Assembly: GCA_037042915.1 (NCBI GenBank)
Contig: CM073199.1
Coordinates: 3,286,001-3,350,000 of the forward strand
Source of the DNA: Auricularia sp. M13
Taxonomy: Eukaryota; Basidiomycota; Agaricomycetes; Auriculariales; Auriculariaceae
DNA: 64,000 nucleotides
Direction: 5' to 3'
Shown here: positions 54,655-64,000 of the stretch, one piece after another
Numbering within the stretch: position 1 is the first letter of the stretch
Layout of the letters: each line of letters opens with the position of its first letter
Notes under the pieces: generated by a model
Told to the model about the DNA's origin: nothing
Database searches by the model: none
What the model saw: only the letters and a program-made list of their open reading frames with translations
Translations under genes and position numbers: made by a program

Positions 54655-57181
54655 TGTGATGGCATTCATCCTTGCAGCTGCTCGAGCCCAGAGTTGTCTG
54701 AGGTTATTAAATGGTCACTGAAAATTGCACTCCAAAGAGACAATGTGAGAGCAGCTCCGTTGCATGCTCCAATGTTCCTATGACGGTTGACACGTTGACG
54801 TCGAGAAATCGTGCAGTAGTCAATTCATGAGCAATTATAAGCCACAGCTCACAGACGGATGACAAAAAAACTGGAGCTATATTCGAGTTGCTGACTTGCT
54901 GCGGCAAAAGTACTGCACAGTGCAGTAGAGACGCCGGCGGACTTGGTCAAAGTCTGCCGCAGGAAGTTGGAAGTCCGCCATTCGGCTTTCCCCTAAATTT
55001 TTCTTCAGTCCCGCACTCGACAGCTGGCGCCCCACGGTACCCATGCCTTCGCCGCCGTCACGCCCTTCCACCACGCCCGTCATTGCCGCGCTCGCCTTCC
55101 CACTGCTCAAAGCCCGATCGTCATGGTGGAATCCTGGAACTCGCGAACGCGCTGGTGCGCCTGCTCGGTTTGGCCTGTTCAGTCATGCTTACTTCTCCGC
55201 AGGGCATGCATCGTTGCCACAACCGTCTTCTAGTTCGTGACTTTGCCCCTCTCTCCAGCTTATCCTGCACGATAACTAGGTACGTTCTTCTTGTAGACGC
55301 GCATGCTCTCCGGGCTGGGAGAACACAGCTCGGGCCGGCACTGGTATACGAGGCATTTCCAGGTGTGTTAGCCAATCTCGTACCCCGCGTCATCTCATCT
55401 AACATCATTCCAGCAGTGCGGCCGAGCAGTCGCCGCCGTTACGGCTGGTGGCAGGTGCGGGATTTGTCATTTCTACAAGATTCACACGTCGACCTCTCTC
55501 CAGCGAAATGACAAGCACTGCCGCACGCCGCACAAGGCGTTATGGAGATCTGGGCGGGGAAGGCAGGTCGGCGGTCGTTGCTGGACGGGCTGTGTCGTAC
55601 ATATACTGTTGTATCTTGCAGTTTTACCGTAGTATCCAATATATCTCTTTCGTTCGTATCTTGTTCATTTTCGACTGCAAGCAAGAATAAAATAAGAAGT
55701 AGAAAAGACGCATGTGGAGTCCCTGCAGCATCTGGAGTGAACGCAGCTCCCGGAGCTCCGGACACTTTGCTGACTCCGCGAAGCAGCCAGAGACGACCTA
55801 TTCCTTAGCGAGCTCCGATCACTCCAGAGCCCGTGGAGACTCCCGGAGTCTCCACAGCACAGGCGCGTTCTCCTGATGCAATGTCAGCAAGCCGACGGCC
55901 AAGTGGGAGCAGCCGGGAAAGCCGCTTCTGGAGCTGGAGAACGATCCAGACATTTGGAAGTGCTACTAGTTACTGCTCATGATGCGGCTGTCGCATCCGT
56001 GTACTTACTATACAGTCATATCTGAGGGAGCCCACTACGGGCTCCCGGTTCATGCATATTGTCATTTTGTTCAACCCGGCCAGCAGCGTGTCAAGCGCCT
56101 GGACGGCGCCATCATATGTAGATAGCCTCATTAATTTGGCCAAACGCGTATCTGCAGAGTGGATTCTTCGTGCTTTCGCAAAGCCCTCGGAATGGAAAAT
56201 TTTCGCCAAGCTGCTAAATTCAAGTGAGGCTGAAGCGGGAGAGGTGCCAATCCCGGTGGTTGGGCGATTAGCAGCATGTTCTTTATTGTGAGAAGCAGTG
56301 GATAAATAATGCGATTGAGACGGGAGGGTACAATGCTTTTGATGCGTTTTTCGTGAGTGAATCATGAGTCGTAGTTCGTGGATCGTGAGAAGCAAACGTT
56401 GAAACGGTCAGCAAACGCGGACACCAAAGCCGGCCAAAACGTTTCGACCGGCACAACGAGTTTCGACTTGCAGTTTCTGGCATCGTTTCTACAGCTGTGA
56501 CACCCCCTAGTGGCGATAATGTTCAACGCCGTGTGACTATGCCTCCACTGCACTTCAAATTGATCCATCTAGACCGGATTGCACATGTTACTGTTACTGT
56601 TAGACTATGCTTTGCAACGTCTCAAGCAGCGCTATACTCAAACGGTGCATAAGCAATCCTGTGCAAATCGCGGTGGCTGAACCAGAAGGTTGAGTTGTTT
56701 GCAAAGCTGGGGGCGACTGACCCTAAGCTCCTGTTGTTCCTTCTCAGACTATCTGACACGCAGATTGTGCGGGTGCTCGCTGTGCATGAACCAACACTGC
56801 CGATGTTTGCGCGTTTCGCGTGTAAAGTGATGAATGTATTTACCGCCAAAGACTTATAATTATGGCGACTATAACCAGCACTCACATTGCAATGGTGTAG
56901 ACTTAATCTAGTTGAGGCCGGAAATCTCAACTGGAAGATCGAGCCATATTGCGGTGGGTGTCCGGAGCTACTGCTCGTAGCCCGGAGCGGTCGTCCCTGA
57001 TTGGGACCTCCCCGCCTGAAACCTTCCTTCCTTCCTTCCTTGAGGACGATTTGCAGCAGGTTCTTTATTGTGAGTAACAGTTGATAAATAATGCGAGTGA
57101 GACGAGAGGATACAATGCTTTTGATGCGTTTTTCGTGAGTGTATCGTGATTCGAGGATCGTAAAAGCAAACGTTGAAACGG
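54655..57181. other. Gene-free region with a duplicated 160-bp block
   Basis: About 2.5 kb. Nothing coding is supported. It holds the duplicated block listed separately, a (CCTT)n tract at about 57020-57041, and a Ser/Gly-rich repeat-like stretch near 55720-55860 with CTCC(A/C)GGAG motifs. Confidence 0.5.
56271..56435. repeat. Duplicate of the 3' end region of the F-box gene
   Basis: About 165 bp nearly matching 57053-57210, including the last codons (GFGVxVC and stop, read on the minus strand) and downstream sequence of the F-box gene at 57182. It appears to be a truncated local duplication. Confidence 0.6.
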
Positions 57182-57210
57182 TCAGCAAACGTGGACACCG
57201 AAGCCGGCCA
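57053..57210. repeat. Original copy of the duplicated block
   Basis: Overlaps the last codons and the 3' flank of the F-box gene. The copy at 56271 continues for the same length and then diverges. Confidence 0.6.
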
Positions 57211-58021
57211 GCAGGGCGTCTAAGACTTGTGCAGCGGTCATCCAGGCGCGGCGCAGCCATCCACCGCCCCAGGCTTTGTGGACCGCCTCGCCGGCGCGGG
57301 CGTTCTGGCAGAGCGCGCAGGAAGCGCCGCACCGCAGCGGGAGCGGGCTGGGCGCTTGCAGTGCGGGAAAAGCGCGCGTGAGATCGAGGCCGTCGAGGTC
57401 GCCGTGCACGCCTAACACGCGCACGGCAGGGAATACGGTCGGCTCGTCCGCGATGAGAATGCGCAGGACGTCGGCGTCGAGCTGGAGGTCGACGAGGGTG
57501 AGAGCGGCGCGGCGGGTGAGACTGGCGATGGCGGGCGCGAGGTAGGGCGGGCCGTGCACGTGCAGACGGTCGACGGCGAGCGGGGCATCGGCGAGGGCTG
57601 CGGCCATGTGCAGCGAGAGGTCGGGCAGCTCGAGCACGCGGAGTCGGAGCGGGCGGAGGGCGGCGGCAAAGGACGGGGCGTCGAGCTCGACGCGCGAGAC
57701 GATGCGCAGGGCGCGCAGGTTGGGCAGGCGGGCGAGGACGGCGGCGAGGTCGCGCTCGGCGTCGGCGTGCGGCTCCTCGTACAGGAACGGGCGCGCCTCG
57801 GCGAACGCGCGGACGTATGCCGCCAACGCCGGCCGGGCGTCCAGCGCGCGCGAAAAGGCGTAGAGCGCGCAGTAGTCGGCGACGGCGACGCGGGCGTACA
57901 GCGCGGGCGTCGCGAGCGCATTTAACGGGCGCGAAGTCCGGCAGAGCGCGAGCAGCGCCGGCGGCGGGAGAAAGTCGGCGACGCAGCGCAGGACGTCGGC
58001 GGGCAGGCGGGCGGCGGGCAT
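57182..58021 (-). CDS. F-box/LRR-like protein, intronless and GC-rich
   Basis: A single frame of 279 codons. The F-box lies at the very start: MPAARLPADVLRCVADFL then LALCRTSRPLNALATPALY. The rest is leucine/alanine-rich with LRR-like spacing (LPNLRALRIVSRVEL, LRLRVLELPDLSL). GC content is much higher than in its neighbours. A TATA box, TATATAACC on the minus strand at about 58066-58073, lies about 45-50 bp upstream of the ATG. The length is short for a full LRR F-box protein. Substrate unknown. Confidence 0.75.
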   Translation of the reverse strand: MPAARLPADVLRCVADFLPPPALLALCRTSRPLNALATPALYARVAVADYCALYAFSRALDARPALAAYVRAFAEARPFLYEEPHADAERDLAAVLARLPNLRALRIVSRVELDAPSFAAALRPLRLRVLELPDLSLHMAAALADAPLAVDRLHVHGPPYLAPAIASLTRRAALTLVDLQLDADVLRILIADEPTVFPAVRVLGVHGDLDGLDLTRAFPALQAPSPLPLRCGASCALCQNARAGEAVHKAWGGGWLRRAWMTAAQVLDALLAGFGVHVC

Positions 58022-61000
58022 TGCTTCCGGCGGGGTGGGTGCTGGAGAGCCCGGGTGTGGCGGGGGTTATATACAGCCTGGGCTGTCGCGCGTCCCTGGC
58101 TCAGGGTCCGGTCTCATTGGGATCTGCATTGGATCGCGGGTTAACGTTTGCATGCCCGCTCCGCCGTTTGCCGCCGTCCCGAAGCGCCGCCCCGTCTTCC
58201 GAAACATTTTGTCCGCATGAGCGCGCGTCTCAGCTGTGCGGGAAAACAACAACAGCCTGGTCTGGTTGTACTGTGCTCTGACACTCTTGTGCCCGCACCC
58301 GATCAGTCCCCGCCGGCCTCATGTCGCGCACGACCTCGCGTCCACGTCTATCCGGACCCCAGGAGCCAGGGTAGCACTCTCGGGGCCCCCTCGTGCCGCG
58401 GCAACCATACAATGGCCCGCCGCCTATTTCATATTGCAGCAGCATGAACCCGTCGCTTCCCGTCGCCGTCCGAGTCATTCCATGTTGTCTGCCGCACCTC
58501 GTCCTCCGACAGTTTCCGCTTGCCGCTTGCGGCTGTAGATGCTAGCCCTGGTCTCGTCGCGTTGGTGCAGGGACGGGTGGCGCTCTGCAATGCCTCACCA
58601 CGGTTGGACCAGGACTAGCTCCTGCAAGAAACCCAACTCTGTTTGTGTTTTCTCGGTCTCTCCCCCGCTGTTCTTGCTTTCCCGGTCTCTTCTCCGTCGT
58701 GTTTTGGTCTGGTCTCCCGGATCTACCTACCTACCCGCTCCATAGTCCCGGAACTGTGCGGCAACGCGTCTGGGCTCTACTATCTGTCGCATGTTGCGAT
58801 TATTTACAATGATTCATCATCAACTAGCTCCTGCGAACTCGGAGCACAGCAAGGATCGCTCGGGCTCTTGTGTTCAGTGTTACCGTCACGCTGGCGACGT
58901 CGGCCGGCCCATGCTCGTCGGTGCATACTGCCATGGACGTCCTCGCGACCCTGACTGCTTTTGATCGTGATTGTACTCTTGCTCGACATCGACTTGTGGC
59001 ATTGGACATGATGCTTGATGACTTGATACGGCATACTCTGGTCTCTGGCTGCTGTCCATGGCCACGGACAGCGACTAGTGCCGCGTCGACACTGGACACT
59101 GGCGTCTCGGAATTTGACGTCAACGACGCCGCGATTGCTTTGCTTTGCTACACTCTCCATGCCGAACCCGCCACTTTGGCAATACGTGCTACGCGTTTCA
59201 GTATTATGTTACACTACTCTATATGCCGCTCATTTTGTCAGCGATCAGTCCTGCTACTATACAGTCCAGCACAAATGGCCACGGGCTTCTCCAAATCAAT
59301 ATCTGATATGGATGGGCCACAGCAGTGCAGCGGCTTCTGGGATCGGTTTTCTTCTCCCGCCGCAACGATGTTCCACCCAGGCTGACAGTTTCGGACGTCG
59401 CGACTTTGAAAGATCTACAGCAGACTTGTTCCCGCCCGCACCCCTCACCCAATCCGCGACCACCCGACTCCGCCCGGCGCACGCGAGCTGGCTGGGCCCC
59501 CTGGCTCCTCGGACTGCTATCAACAACACTGCCGGCATCCTTGGTCTACACGAGGACTATTGGAATATCATCCGCGCGGGCGCGCGCGGGTTACTTACTT
59601 TGAATGGTGCGCCGAGTCTCAGGCTACCAGGTGCGACGCGGAGGGAGGCGTGCTTTGCTTCTTCGACTGCTTTGTACTTGGGGGTCGCGACTCGCTGCTG
59701 TAGCGACTTGGACGGTTAGCTGTCGCCTCCAAACGTCTCGATGGTCTCTCACTGACGATCAGTACACCCCGTGTCGATACGGTCCGCCTCAGTCCGTTTA
59801 TTCGAGACTCTGAGCTCGTGTCGGGTGGCTGTTGCCTAGGACGACTGGAGATGTCTGAACGTCTGCTCGCTTCGAGCTCACTCCCCGGATGATGATATCG
59901 ATGCTATTTCCCCCGCCCCGTGGCGACGAGAAACGCTGCATTGACGCTTACCGCCGAACTGCAACACGGAGCTACAGTACCAGTGCTGTACCCGCGCCTC
60001 GCGTACAATGCGGACATGACGCGCGCGATCGTCGCGCCAACGTGTTCTGGATATGTAGGAGTGACCCCGAGAGAGACGGCGCTCGGCCGCTCTAGCTTCA
60101 TACGCGTCGCGAGCGCTCCCACTCTCAACAACACGTTCTGACCTCCCATCCACGTCTACTCTACTGAGAGTTCTCACGGTACTCTGGCGCTCTTTGAAAT
60201 AAATCGCGGCAATGCATCACTGTGAAGTCCGCTGCTGTGTCTTGCCTCAGTTCTTGTCGATTTGCTGCGGTTGTGCGCGCGATGAAAATGGTGGCCTGCC
60301 ATTTTCGCGTCTTCTGGCCCGCCCAAAGGGTTCGAATTCGATTACGCCAGCGTAGGCGTGCTGGTGGCTTCAGTTCTGGCTGCAGCAACGCGTTCGGTGC
60401 GCATACAGCGCAAATGCTGCTGCTCTTGATCTCTTTTACTTAGCAAGCAACGTTCCCTTGCCGCACTCGCATGCCAGCTGATCGGACGCCGTGCATCGAT
60501 ATCGTGTCGTACGTCTCAAGCCGCTGTCGCAGACTCGCAGTTCATAGCTGCGGAATACCCTGGATCCTCGCATTGACTGTCCCAGAGCTGTCCCTGTATA
60601 TTACCGGGAGTCAAGCCATATCCAATGTCGAGGCTGCTGGCCACAGGGCTAGATACGAGACGCAGGGCTTTCGTTCTCCCTTCGACGCTTCCTCGCCAGC
60701 GTCAGGGCCACCTGCTGAGTGTTCTCATAGATCAGGTCTTCCTGGCTCCATTATTCACCGACTCCTTATTAGGTTAGACGAAGTCTTACCTGATAAGGTA
60801 ATTTAATTCAGTTTTCCTGAGGGTGTTCTTCGTTGAAACAGTGAAAAATCTCGGCCCGGATGCCGGTCCAATAGGATTTTGCAAACAGCCTCCGGGAGGA
60901 TTGCCTCTTTGGTAACTAACCTCCAATTACGCTCTCGCTCGCGCCCCCGATTCTCTCACATTACCGCCACCTAACGGCAGCTCCTATAAAAACTCAGCCT

Positions 61001-61702
61001 CTCGTCTCACATTGATTGTACGGCGGCATAATGCCACCTTCTCTCAAAACGGCTTTGCTCCTCTGGACAACTGCATAGCTGTGATGGCTGGCCATTGTAA
61101 TCACAACAGCATTGGAACTGGCCTAATTCATATATCTGTGCTCCTGAGCGAAGTTCTGGAGCTGAATTGGAAGCTGTGTTCCTCCAAGCTCAACTGTTGG
61201 TGGCCTTGGATTGAACTCTCTCTGTATCTTGAGCACAGGCATGGAAGTCGCATTTGGTGCAAGTTATATCAAGCCAAAAAAAATTCTGGTGTGTATCACC
61301 TTCGCTGAGGATGACCATAACTGTCTTAACTCGTTGTAACCAAGTTGTAACCTGAAAGCTTCGCAACTCAAGCTATAGTGGTGCCGCCGTTTATCAGACT
61401 GCTTAGGGACCAAGCACTTATGGTGTCGAATACTGCAGGTCTTAGAGCTTCAAGTTGCATATTTGTTCTACCGGTCAGTTGAGGATCAAGTACGAGGATG
61501 TGTTCGTGACAGGTCAAACTCCGAATCCGGCTCTTAGTATCTTACCCTTCGACGTTCTTCAACACCTATTCTGAGTCCGCAGATATTTCGTTGCTGTGCT
61601 CTACTTAGAGCCAGCAGGTCCATTGCGCCTTGTGCAATCTAACCAAACACGTCTATGACCCGGTGGACTGCATCAATCGGTTCTCGCAACTGGCCTACAT
61701 TT
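58022..61702. other. Long stretch without a supported gene
   Basis: About 3.7 kb. Overlapping frames (58870-59385, 59078-59719, plus strand) show no family signature, and the stop-free stretches follow base composition. No repeat or transposon end was recognised except the LTR at the right edge. Confidence 0.4.
58064..58075 (-). promoter_or_regulatory. TATA box of the F-box gene at 58021
   Basis: GTATATAACC read on the minus strand, about 45-50 bp upstream of the ATG; one of the clearest promoter elements in the window. Confidence 0.6.
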
Positions 61703-62305
61703 TGTTACGCCCATGCATCCAGTTTGCCTCCGTTTGCCTCTGATCTGATATCCGTTTTATTTCCGCTCCGTAATCCGTGATCTCCGATTGTATATCCGTT
61801 CCGCTCTCCGTGATCTCCGCCTGTTCCGATTTCCGCTTCTATCTTGTTCTATCTCACTCTCTCCCTCTATCTCGTTCTCTCTCATTCTACACCACGTCAG
61901 TCCCACGTAGGCACTACGTCACTTCCGCAGCACACTTGCATCATAGGAATATTCTAGATCCTGTTCCGACTGATGTGTTTCTGTTCCGCTCTCTATCCCG
62001 CTCTAGTATAAATAGCTCCCGTCTACTTGTACCGTACCTCAGTTCGAAATCAAACTCGATCCTCTCACTTCCGCAATCTGCTCTACTCGCTCTCGTCCTC
62101 AAGTCCCAACCCGATTGACGGACTCCGCTATCGGAGCTCACTTGCTCCGCTTGCTGAGTTCCGCCCGTTCTCCGACTTCCGCCCTGACCTTACACTCGCG
62201 TGTGCCGGTGTGTTCAATAGCGCACTGTGGTCCGCCGTGTCTGCCTTTAGTTCCGACGCGGGCTCTGCGGATCTCCCCTTGATCCGAGAGGGCACGATCG
62301 TAACA
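61703..62305 (+). repeat. 5' LTR of the Ty3/Gypsy element
   Basis: 603 bp from TGTTACG to CGTAACA, a 7-bp inverted repeat at its tips. Contains a TATA-like TATAAATAG at about 62008. Simple CCG/CTC-rich stretches fill the left part. Confidence 0.75.
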
Positions 62306-62339
62306 GTATTTCGAAACTCCAGCACTCTCGAGTTGTATG

Positions 62340-64000
62340 GCCAGTGGCACCCGACGTCAAATCCGAAACAACGCTCAATCACTTGCGCAACCAGTCAACT
62401 CGCCTGACCGCCTCATCCGCGAAGCCAATCGCACACGCCGACAGCAACCAGCTGTTCCGACAACTCCGTCAACATCCACACTCTCCACCCTAACCCCACT
62501 TCCAACAATGTCGCTTTTCGGATCAGCATCCATTCACCCGGACGACTTCGACGACCTCGGCAACCCCGAAGGGTCCGAGAACCCCGGGCCGGGATCAGGG
62601 ACTGCACCTCCGAGCTCGCAGACCCCAACCCCGTCACTGCCGCGCGCACCGCCGCCGTCGCAGGAAAACCTCGGACCATGGTTCATTGAACTGCCGCCGT
62701 CCTGAGACTCGTCCGCAACCTCCGTAGCGTCGGTCCCACACCCATGCTGTTACAATCCGTTCTGCCACGCCAATCCGCACTCTCTCCATTCGTCTTGCGT
62801 CCATTCCGCCCCGCGCGGACCTCCGTCTCACCCCAGTAATCCGCCTTCCTCTCATGGTAGCGGACCTGGCGGAGGTGGCGGAGGCGGCGGCGGCGGACCT
62901 CCAGGTTCCAGCTACCACTCCAGTCACCATACGCCTTCGGGCTCACCTCCGCACCCGCATCCCAGCGACTCTGTTGGCGGAAGTATCGCACCTCTGCCCG
63001 GACCTCCTGGCCCGCCGGGTGGCGGCGGAGCTGGCGGACCTCCTGGACCTCCCAGACCTCCAGGCCCCCCTGGCGGCCCTCCCGACTTCGACTCGGATGT
63101 GGACCGCGAACGTCTCCGCAACATGTACAGAGACGCCATTGCCGCCCATCGTCCGCACCGCAAAATCAAGACTCGCGACCCCGATGAGTATGACGGCACC
63201 AAATCCGACAAACTCCGGGGATGGATTACCTCCTGCGAGAACTACTTCCTCGGCGACCCGTCCACTTACGAGTCGCATCACGCCCGCATCGTTACTGCCG
63301 CGTCTTACCTCGTCGGAAAAGCGCGGACTTGGTACGAGGCGTACATTGAGCTCCTCCTCGACGGAAATCCGCCGTCGTTCCTCCGCTCATGGCCAGAATT
63401 TAAGGTTAAGCTCAACGCAGTCTTCGGAGTCCGCTTCCCGCGCGGCGAAGCCGTCGAGAAGCTGGAAAAACTCAAGATGGCGGAGGACCACAAGGTCGCC
63501 CAGTACGCCATCGACTTTGAGCCTCTCGCCCGCGCGTCGGGTTACGATCAACTCGTCCTTGCCGACAAATTCTACGCCGGACTTCCGAACCGCATTAAGA
63601 AAGTCATGGGTGACCAGATTGCTCCGCGCCCGACGGATCTCACGGTCCTCCGCGCCTGGGCTCTCAGTATCGACCGCAACCAGCGGAACGCCGGTATCAC
63701 CATCAAACGCAATGCCGACAGCTCGACGTCCGTCTCGTCTTCCGACACCAAGAAGGACAAGAACCATTCGCATCAGCACAAGAAGCCCAAGCCGTCTACG
63801 TCGTCCTCCGCTTCAACCCAATCCTCTTCGCACAAGTCTTCGTCTTCCGCTACGAAATCCGCTTCTTCAACCTCCAACGCGTCGTCTTCCAAGAAGTCCT
63901 CCGCCCCCGACCTGACCGGAAAGCTCAACAAATCCGGTAACCTCACCGAGGAGGAACGTCAACGGCGCATAAAGGAGAAACTCTGCATGTACTGCGGAAA
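62340..64000 (+). other. Gag region of the Ty3/Gypsy element
   Basis: Starts about 35 bp after the LTR. It contains a Pro/Gly-rich lead, then the capsid-like segment (RGWITSCENYFLG and KARTWYEAYIELL), then EKLEKLKMAEDHK and YAIDFEPLARASGY, typical of Ty3 Gag, a basic Ser-rich linker and the start of the zinc knuckle (CMYCGK). It is about 1.6 kb long here and continues past the window. Confidence 0.7.

Larger units (their letters stand above)
61703..64000 (+). mobile_element. Ty3/Gypsy LTR retrotransposon, 5' part
   Basis: Left LTR plus the start of the internal region; the rest lies beyond the window. The internal region encodes a Gag-like capsid (retrotransposon gag family), a Ser/Lys-rich linker and the beginning of a CCHC zinc knuckle at the window edge. 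Gag gives the virus-like shell and packages RNA. Pol would follow. The visible reading is not fully continuous, with about one break, so the copy may be damaged. Age cannot be judged without the right LTR. Confidence 0.75.

Noticed and set aside
54888-55511. A 207-codon plus-strand frame
   Set aside because: No features beyond length; both strands are open in this GC-rich stretch.
58870-59719. Plus-strand frames that could be a gene
   Set aside because: No splice logic, signal peptide or recognisable family; two frames overlap in conflict.

Overview
The window reads as a gene-sparse, transposon-rich stretch of a filamentous basidiomycete, most likely an Agaricomycete. The coding sequence is GC-rich, genes are split by many introns of about 35-60 bp with GTNNGT/CTNAC/YAG signals, and the recognisable families are typical of that group: F-box proteins, a mucin-like membrane protein of the 'DDT/FDGTW' type, acylaminoacyl peptidase, a secreted class II aldolase, and KDZ transposons. 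No rRNA, tRNA or CRISPR was recognised.

Layout. (1) 213-6107, minus strand: a host gene of unknown function split by a very young, non-autonomous LTR element at 1096-5419. The element has LTRs of about 857 bp and a CTACC target duplication, and it carries an antisense gene with a Zn2Cys6-like cluster. (2) 6477-7481: an unknown two-exon gene. (3) 8694-27022: an 18.3-kb KDZ-superfamily (Kyakuja/Dileera/Zisupton) DNA transposon. It is bounded by an 8-bp target duplication (TCTCCGTT) and long terminal inverted repeats of about 0.83-0.87 kb filled with a GC-rich minisatellite. Inside are a many-exon transposase ending in an Ulp1-like domain, a nested 1.66-kb transposon in its first exon, a 35-bp palindromic satellite of about 18 copies, and a second gene of about 1,800 codons with no domain I recognise. 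GC hexamer tracts are scattered through TIRs, introns, exons and spacers. (4) 27545-29241: a mucin-like membrane protein gene broken by a 367-bp hAT-like MITE and by a second insertion. (5) 31178-58021: host genes with modest spacing. These are an RGG-tailed protein, a glutathione S-transferase, three F-box proteins, acylaminoacyl peptidase, class II aldolase, a short-chain dehydrogenase, three paralogues of an unrecognised family of about 215 aa, a zinc-finger protein and a protein with two PD-(D/E)XK-like motifs. (6) 58022-61702: no gene I can support. (7) 61703-64000: the 5' LTR and Gag region of a Ty3/Gypsy element that runs off the window.

The most novel material is in the KDZ element: its unknown cargo gene, its Ulp1 domain with altered catalytic residues, its internal palindromic satellite, and the GC hexamer tracts that recur about every 0.5-1.5 kb even inside introns. 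Mobile-element insertions have damaged at least two host genes here, so the region looks like a recently active transposon landing zone.
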